Made by a program: the position numbers and the translations under genes | Part shown: in pieces, positions 60,055 to 64,000 of the stretch | Layout: each line of letters begins with the position of its first letter | Position numbering within the stretch: position 1 is the first letter of the stretch | Assembly (NCBI RefSeq): GCF_006540305.1 | Contig: NZ_BJOR01000001.1 | Span: 7,316,001-7,380,000 of the forward strand | Length of the DNA stretch: 64,000 nucleotides | Reading direction: 5' to 3' | Origin: Streptomyces sp. 6-11-2 | Lineage (GTDB): Bacteria; Actinomycetota; Actinomycetes; Streptomycetales; Streptomycetaceae | The notes under the pieces: generated by a model | Databases searched by the model: none | Seen by the model: only the letters and a program-made list of their open reading frames with translations | What the model was told of the DNA's origin: nothing

Positions 60055-61638
60055 CTACTCGGTGACGAAGTCGCCCATCATGGCCATGTCCTCGTGCTCC
60101 AGGTTGTGGCAGTGGAGCATGAAGGGGCCGGTGTAGTCGGTGAAACGGACGACCACTTCCACGGCCTCGGCCGGACGCAGGGACACGGTGTCCTTCCAGC
60201 CGTGGTCGTACGCCCCAGGCTCCCCGTTGTTCCGCGAGACCACCTGGAAGTGGTTGAGGTGGAGATGGACCGGGTGGTGGAAGTTGGTGGTGAACCGCCA
60301 CACCTCGGTCTGCCCCAGCCCGGGCCTGGCCAGAGCACGGCCCGGCTGGTACCCCAGGCCGTTGATGGTCCACCCCTCGACCGAGCCATGGAAGTGGAAG
60401 TCCCGGGTGACCGCGGCCCGACCGGGCTCCAGCGCGACCACCTTGCTCAGCTTCTCCGGCACCGTCGTGTCGTCCTCGGGTGAGCCCGACCCCACGTCGA
60501 ATCGCATGACCTCGGCGGTCGTGCCGTCCCCGAAGCGGTTCAGCAGACGCACCTTCGTGCCCGCGCGGTACCGGGAGAAGTCGGCGACGACATCGAAGCG
60601 TTCGCCGGGTGCGATCTCCAACGCGTCGTGGGAGCGGGGCGAGGACAGCAGCCCGCCGTCGCCGCCGATCTGCACGAAGGCGTCACCGCCCTCGGGCTGC
60701 GGGTCCAACTCCAGTTTGTACACGCGGGCGTTGGAGGCGTTGAGGAACCGCAGGCGATAGCGCAGCCGCTGCACCTCGTGCACCGGCCAGGGCGCTCCGT
60801 TGACCAGCACCACGTCACCCAGTACGCCGTTCATGTAGGCGTCGGTGACGCCTGGAGCGTGAAATCCCGGATCCACCATGGGGTAACGGAACGATCCGTC
60901 CTCCGCGAAGGACCGGTCCGTGATCATCAGCGGAAGGTCACGCTCGCCGCTCGGCAGCGGCAGCCGGCCCTCCTCGTCGTCGTGGACGAGATGGAACCCG
61001 GCCAGCCCCATCCACACGCTCGCCCCGGTGTACCCCATGCGGTGATCGTGGTACCAGAGCGTCGCCGCGCGCTGCTTCAACGGGTAGGTGTAGCTCCGCA
61101 CCCCCTCGGCGAGATCCATCGCGCCGTGGTCCACGGACATGCCGTGCTTGCCGCCGGCCATGTCCTGGACGGCGCGGTGGGCGTCGTAGGAGCCGTTGGC
61201 GGGCAGGATGAGCGAGGTCGGGTAGCCGTCGCTCGCCGCCGGGGTGTGCCCGCCGTGCAGGTGCACGACGACGGGCTGGTCCAGCTCGTTGCGGTGCCGT
61301 ACCACGGTGCGCCGCCCGGAACGGGAGACGATGGTGGGCCCCGGGAACGTACCGCCGTACGTCCAGGCCTTCGTCCTGAGACCGGGCAGGATCTCCAACT
61401 CGGCCACGCGCTGGGTGATGTCGTACGCGTCCGTGGTGCCGCTGCTGGAGGCGGGCTCCAGCAGCGGCGGCACGGGCAGGGGCACCTGGTAGGGCCGGGG
61501 CAGTTCCGCCGTGCTGCCCAGCAGGTGGCCGGGCTTGCCCTCGCTGAAATAGGAGCGCAGCAGGGGCAGGCTCGCCAGGGTCACGGCTCCCACGCCGAGG
61601 GCGGCGCCACCCGCGCTCAGGAAGGTACGTCGTCTCAC
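60055..61638 (-). CDS. Tat-exported multicopper oxidase
   Basis: About 527 residues. A twin-arginine signal (MRRRTFLSAGGAALGVGAVT) directs folded export. Copper ligands are visible: HLHGGH at 126-131, WYHDHRMG at 195-202, HPVHLHLNHFQV in the C-terminal cupredoxin domain, and HCHNLEHEDMAMM at 509-521 with His-Cys-His, His515 and a Met axial ligand. A Met/His-rich loop (DMAGGKHGMSVDHGAMD, 159-175) may bind extra copper, as in CueO. The GTG at 61638 overlaps the stop of the small membrane protein. It may oxidise copper(I), phenols or similar. Confidence 0.93.
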   Translation of the reverse strand: MRRRTFLSAGGAALGVGAVTLASLPLLRSYFSEGKPGHLLGSTAELPRPYQVPLPVPPLLEPASSSGTTDAYDITQRVAELEILPGLRTKAWTYGGTFPGPTIVSRSGRRTVVRHRNELDQPVVVHLHGGHTPAASDGYPTSLILPANGSYDAHRAVQDMAGGKHGMSVDHGAMDLAEGVRSYTYPLKQRAATLWYHDHRMGYTGASVWMGLAGFHLVHDDEEGRLPLPSGERDLPLMITDRSFAEDGSFRYPMVDPGFHAPGVTDAYMNGVLGDVVLVNGAPWPVHEVQRLRYRLRFLNASNARVYKLELDPQPEGGDAFVQIGGDGGLLSSPRSHDALEIAPGERFDVVADFSRYRAGTKVRLLNRFGDGTTAEVMRFDVGSGSPEDDTTVPEKLSKVVALEPGRAAVTRDFHFHGSVEGWTINGLGYQPGRALARPGLGQTEVWRFTTNFHHPVHLHLNHFQVVSRNNGEPGAYDHGWKDTVSLRPAEAVEVVVRFTDYTGPFMLHCHNLEHEDMAMMGDFVTE

Positions 61639-62060
61639 GCGACCAACTCCGGTTCACGGGGCGGCGTGTCGGGCGTACCGGGGGAGTCACCGGGTGGCAG
61701 CGGGGTGGCCATCACGCGCTGGGTGAGCATCGCCGTGGCCGCGACGATGGTCACCCCGAGCACCACATGGGCGGGCACGCTGTGCTTCACACCGAGCACC
61801 ACCTGGCCGAGGAGCGCGATCAGCAGCAGGACCGAGGGGCCGAGGAGCGATGACGGGCCGCCCGCCCGGCGCACCAGGAAGGCGGCCAGAGCCAGCACCA
61901 TGGCCACGCCCACGATCACGCGGGCCAGCATGCCGTGCATCTCCAGCATGTCGAAGTGCCCGCCCAGGAAGCCTCCGGCCAGGGCGACTTGGGCGAGGAG
62001 CAGCACGGACTGAAGCAGGGCGACCACACGGACGGCGAGCAGGGAACGACGTAAGGACAT
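61635..62060 (-). CDS. Small four-helix membrane protein upstream of the multicopper oxidase
   Basis: About 141 residues, four hydrophobic helices (VVALLQSVLLLAQVALAGGF, RVIVGVAMVLALAAFLV, LLGPSVLLLIALLGQVVLGV, AHVVLGVTIVAATAML) and a Pro-rich cytoplasmic tail. His residues in LEMHGMLAR and VPAHVVLGV are placed like ligands in small haem- or copper-binding membrane proteins, but no family was identified. The ATG at 62060 has GAGG upstream. The stop overlaps the oxidase start, so the two are co-translated and probably act together. Confidence 0.82.
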   Translation of the reverse strand: MSLRRSLLAVRVVALLQSVLLLAQVALAGGFLGGHFDMLEMHGMLARVIVGVAMVLALAAFLVRRAGGPSSLLGPSVLLLIALLGQVVLGVKHSVPAHVVLGVTIVAATAMLTQRVMATPLPPGDSPGTPDTPPREPELVA

Positions 62061-62234
62061 ACGGATACCTCAGCTCTTTGTCGATTTAAGGGATGTGCGG
62101 CACGGGAAGGGCACACAGGCGTACACAGTCGTAGAACCCGGGTCATCGAACCGTCCGGGGACTCTGGGGCGCAACCCCAATGTCGAGTTCCGCGGGGTGA
62201 CTTGGTGATCCCCGCGCTTGAGCGTGTGGCCCGG

Positions 62235-63047
62235 TCAGCGGGCTTCGATCTTGTCGAGCAGGCGCGCGAGGACACCGATGCGGTCGCTGTCGCGGGGAAG
62301 GCGGGAGAGACAGGTCTCCAGTCTGTCGACGTCGCCGATCCGCATCCTGCCCGCGCCCGCCGTGTCGACGACTGCGGTGATCGTCTTGAAGCCCCAGTAC
62401 TGGCTGAAGGCGCGGTCCTCGTCGCCGAGTACGGCCTCCACCAAGGGATCGAGATGGTCGGCGTCGGGGCGCGCGTAAAGGCGCGCGTAGGCAGCGAGCC
62501 GGGTCCCGGGATCGTGGGACGTGAGCGAGTCCTCGACATCGAAGTCCTGTTCACGGCGGGTGGCGGTCACCAGGTCCGCGAAGATCTGCTCCATCAGGTT
62601 GGTGCGCTCGGGGCTGCTCGCCATGCGTTCTCGCACCTGGGTGTATTCGGCGGCGAGTTGTGCGACGGTTCCGCTCACGGTGGAACCGGTGGCCCCCTCG
62701 TCGTCCGCACTGCCGCCGGCCACGAAAGCGAGACGGGCGGTGCGTGATGCGTCATCAGCCGCGTGACCGGCCCGCGCGCTGCGTTCCTCGGCAGCCTCGA
62801 TGCGGTCCACCAGCCGCTTGTACTGGAACTTCGTCCCGCCGGGCAGCTCGATACTGTCGAACAGGGCGCCCAGCCAGGGCACTACCGCCACCGCGAGGAG
62901 TACGGCCGTGACCGCGTCGATCTTCAGACCGGGTCTGACCGCGTGAACGATCGCGGCTCCGATCGCCGAGCACGTGATGACAGCCGCGATGACATCCCGT
63001 CGACGGTCATGGCCGCTTCGCGGGCCCGGTATCGGCTCCTCCGGCAT
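62235..63047 (-). CDS. Membrane-anchored protein of unknown function with LPGG motif
   Basis: About 270 residues. Two N-terminal hydrophobic segments (RDVIAAVITCSAIGAAIVHA and IDAVTAVLLAVAVVPWLGAL) are followed by FDSIELPGGTKFQYK, a coiled-coil stretch (RLVDRIEAAEERSARAGHAA), and a C-terminal helical domain that resembles HEAT-type repeats (RLAAYARLYARPDADHLDPL, YWGFKTITAVVDT). The ELPGG motif after a two-helix anchor occurs in various actinobacterial membrane proteins. ATG at 63047 is used; GTG at 63056 is possible. No partner gene is obvious and no function can be assigned. Confidence 0.75.
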   Translation of the reverse strand: MPEEPIPGPRSGHDRRRDVIAAVITCSAIGAAIVHAVRPGLKIDAVTAVLLAVAVVPWLGALFDSIELPGGTKFQYKRLVDRIEAAEERSARAGHAADDASRTARLAFVAGGSADDEGATGSTVSGTVAQLAAEYTQVRERMASSPERTNLMEQIFADLVTATRREQDFDVEDSLTSHDPGTRLAAYARLYARPDADHLDPLVEAVLGDEDRAFSQYWGFKTITAVVDTAGAGRMRIGDVDRLETCLSRLPRDSDRIGVLARLLDKIEAR

Positions 63048-63197
63048 GCCGACCACCCTGGCACACGCGGCCGCGACCCGCCGGTGAATCCGAACACCAG
63101 CGCCTCCGGCAACCCGAAGGCGGCGTCGGCCCGTTGTTGCCGCCCACGTGGTGTGGCAACTCGGGGCCGGTGAGCCGCTGCCCGGCGGGCCCTCGTG

Positions 63198-63842
63198 TCA
63201 CTTCCGCCAGAACAGGTGGTGCGTCACGCCGCTCGGGCTGGGCACGACCTCGAGGTGGAACCGGTCGAGCAACTCGTCGGGTGACTCCCAGAGCCGCAGC
63301 CCGGAGCCGAGCTTCACCGGGGAGACGGCGACGTGCATGGTGTCGACGAGGCCGGCGTCGAGGAACTGCCGGACGGTGGTCACCCCGCCGCCGAGTCGTA
63401 CGTCCTTGCCCTGCGCCGCCTCCTTCGCCCGACCGAGGACCGTGGCCGGGTCGCCGTCGACGAAGTGGAAGGTGGTGTCGGAGAGCGTGAACGAAGGACG
63501 CTTGTGGTGCGTCATGACGAACACCGGGGTGCGGAACGGGGGCTCCTCACCCCACCAGCCGCGCCAGTCATGGTCGGACCAGGGCCCCCGCTGGGGCCCG
63601 AACTTGTTGCGGCCCATGATCTCGGCGCCGATGTTGCGCGCGTAGTCCCGCGTGAAGTAGTCGTCGAGGCCCCGGCTCCCCCCGGGGTCGGTGCGCATGG
63701 GCCAGCTCGCCGTGGCGCCGGCCCAGGCGAACAGCTTCTCGGGGTGGACGTGGCCGAACGGACTCTCGAAGCTCTGGTCCTCCCCGGCACCGATTCCGTC
63801 ACGGGAGACGTTGAAGTTCTGCACCCTCAGTAGCTGAGCCAT
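63198..63842 (-). CDS. Dihydrofolate reductase-fold (RibD C-terminal) protein
   Basis: About 214 residues. LLRVQNFNVSRDGIGAGED opens the fold, RNIGAEIMGRNKFGPQRGPW binds the cofactor region, and DVRLGGGVTTVRQFLDAGLV with VSPVKLGSGLRLW are signatures of the RibD_C/dihydrofolate-reductase-like family common in Streptomyces, mostly with unknown substrates. The ATG at 63842 has GGAGGA six bases upstream. It is the last gene before the window edge; the final 158 bases hold nothing recognised. Confidence 0.9.
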   Translation of the reverse strand: MAQLLRVQNFNVSRDGIGAGEDQSFESPFGHVHPEKLFAWAGATASWPMRTDPGGSRGLDDYFTRDYARNIGAEIMGRNKFGPQRGPWSDHDWRGWWGEEPPFRTPVFVMTHHKRPSFTLSDTTFHFVDGDPATVLGRAKEAAQGKDVRLGGGVTTVRQFLDAGLVDTMHVAVSPVKLGSGLRLWESPDELLDRFHLEVVPSPSGVTHHLFWRK

Positions 63843-64000
63843 GTGTTCCTCCGGTGGTGTCGACAACGGTGGTGAGACTCTCCGGGTGGGGAAAACTCAT
63901 CGCCACGTCTCATGGGGGAGGAAGATGCCGGCCGCGTCGATCGCGGCACCCCTACGGCTGGCCTTTCGGGGGGAGGCGCCACTTGGATCGGCCGAGTCGA

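Noticed and set aside
1..64000. Prophage, transposon or integrative element in the window
   Set aside because: No integrase, transposase, phage structural gene, tRNA target or flanking direct repeat was found.

Overview
The window looks like a Streptomyces chromosome segment. It is very GC-rich with strong third-position GC bias, uses many GTG and TTG starts, packs genes into start/stop-overlapping operons, and carries actinomycete control sites: a CebR-type box, a DasR-like element and a rifamycin-associated element (RAE). No rRNA, tRNA, CRISPR array, transposase or phage gene was seen. Most of the content is carbon and nitrogen scavenging plus resistance, typical of accessory or arm-proximal DNA. 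All calls come from reading the sequence; no database search was run.

Layout. 1-5752: a DUF1684 protein and a complete dipeptide/oligopeptide-type ABC importer (lipoprotein, two permeases, two ATPases). 5753-6149: non-coding, with a terminator and degenerate tandem repeats. 6150-11564: an IclR regulator with peptidase E, divergent from a DUF1177 protein, an NCS1 permease and an M20 hydrolase; with the importer this suggests uptake and hydrolysis of peptide- or amide-like compounds. 11652-14177: a TetR regulator divergent from a CocE-type serine hydrolase. 14277-18914: a ribonucleoside module (MFS transporter, nucleoside hydrolase, LacI regulator, ribokinase). 18948-24653: a GatB/YqeY protein, an inositol-monophosphatase-like protein with substituted metal ligands, a membrane acyltransferase, an ArsR regulator, a roadblock protein and a GAF-SpoIIE phosphatase.

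25131-26783: a secreted glucuronoyl esterase (CE15-CBM2) behind a perfect CebR-type palindrome. 27617-32127: two tandem TIG-domain proteins without signal peptides, a secreted SH3-collagen-like protein and a small membrane protein, which is the least explained block. 32287-35812: a HelR-like RNA polymerase recycling ATPase and a rifamycin-type glycosyltransferase; a 20/20 RAE match lies upstream of the glycosyltransferase and a weaker one upstream of helR. 36095-49152: a ten-gene inositol-type catabolic operon (Gfo/Idh dehydrogenase, IolE-like protein, sugar ABC importer, NagB-like protein, IolC, Cgl0159-type aldolase, IolB, IolD), divergent from a GntR regulator and a ROK-family protein. The NagB-like and ROK proteins suggest a substrate other than plain myo-inositol.

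49244-50386: a secreted ricin-B/GH19 chitinase with a DasR-like site. 51161-54810: a DUF1330 protein, then a FadR-type regulator with ReAV-type asparaginase and aspartase (Asn to Asp to fumarate). 54932-57537: two polyprenol-sugar-dependent membrane mannosyltransferases. 57667-63842: a secreted metallophosphoesterase, a CBS-domain site-2 protease, a Tat-exported multicopper oxidase with a small membrane partner, an uncharacterised membrane protein and a DHFR/RibD-fold protein.
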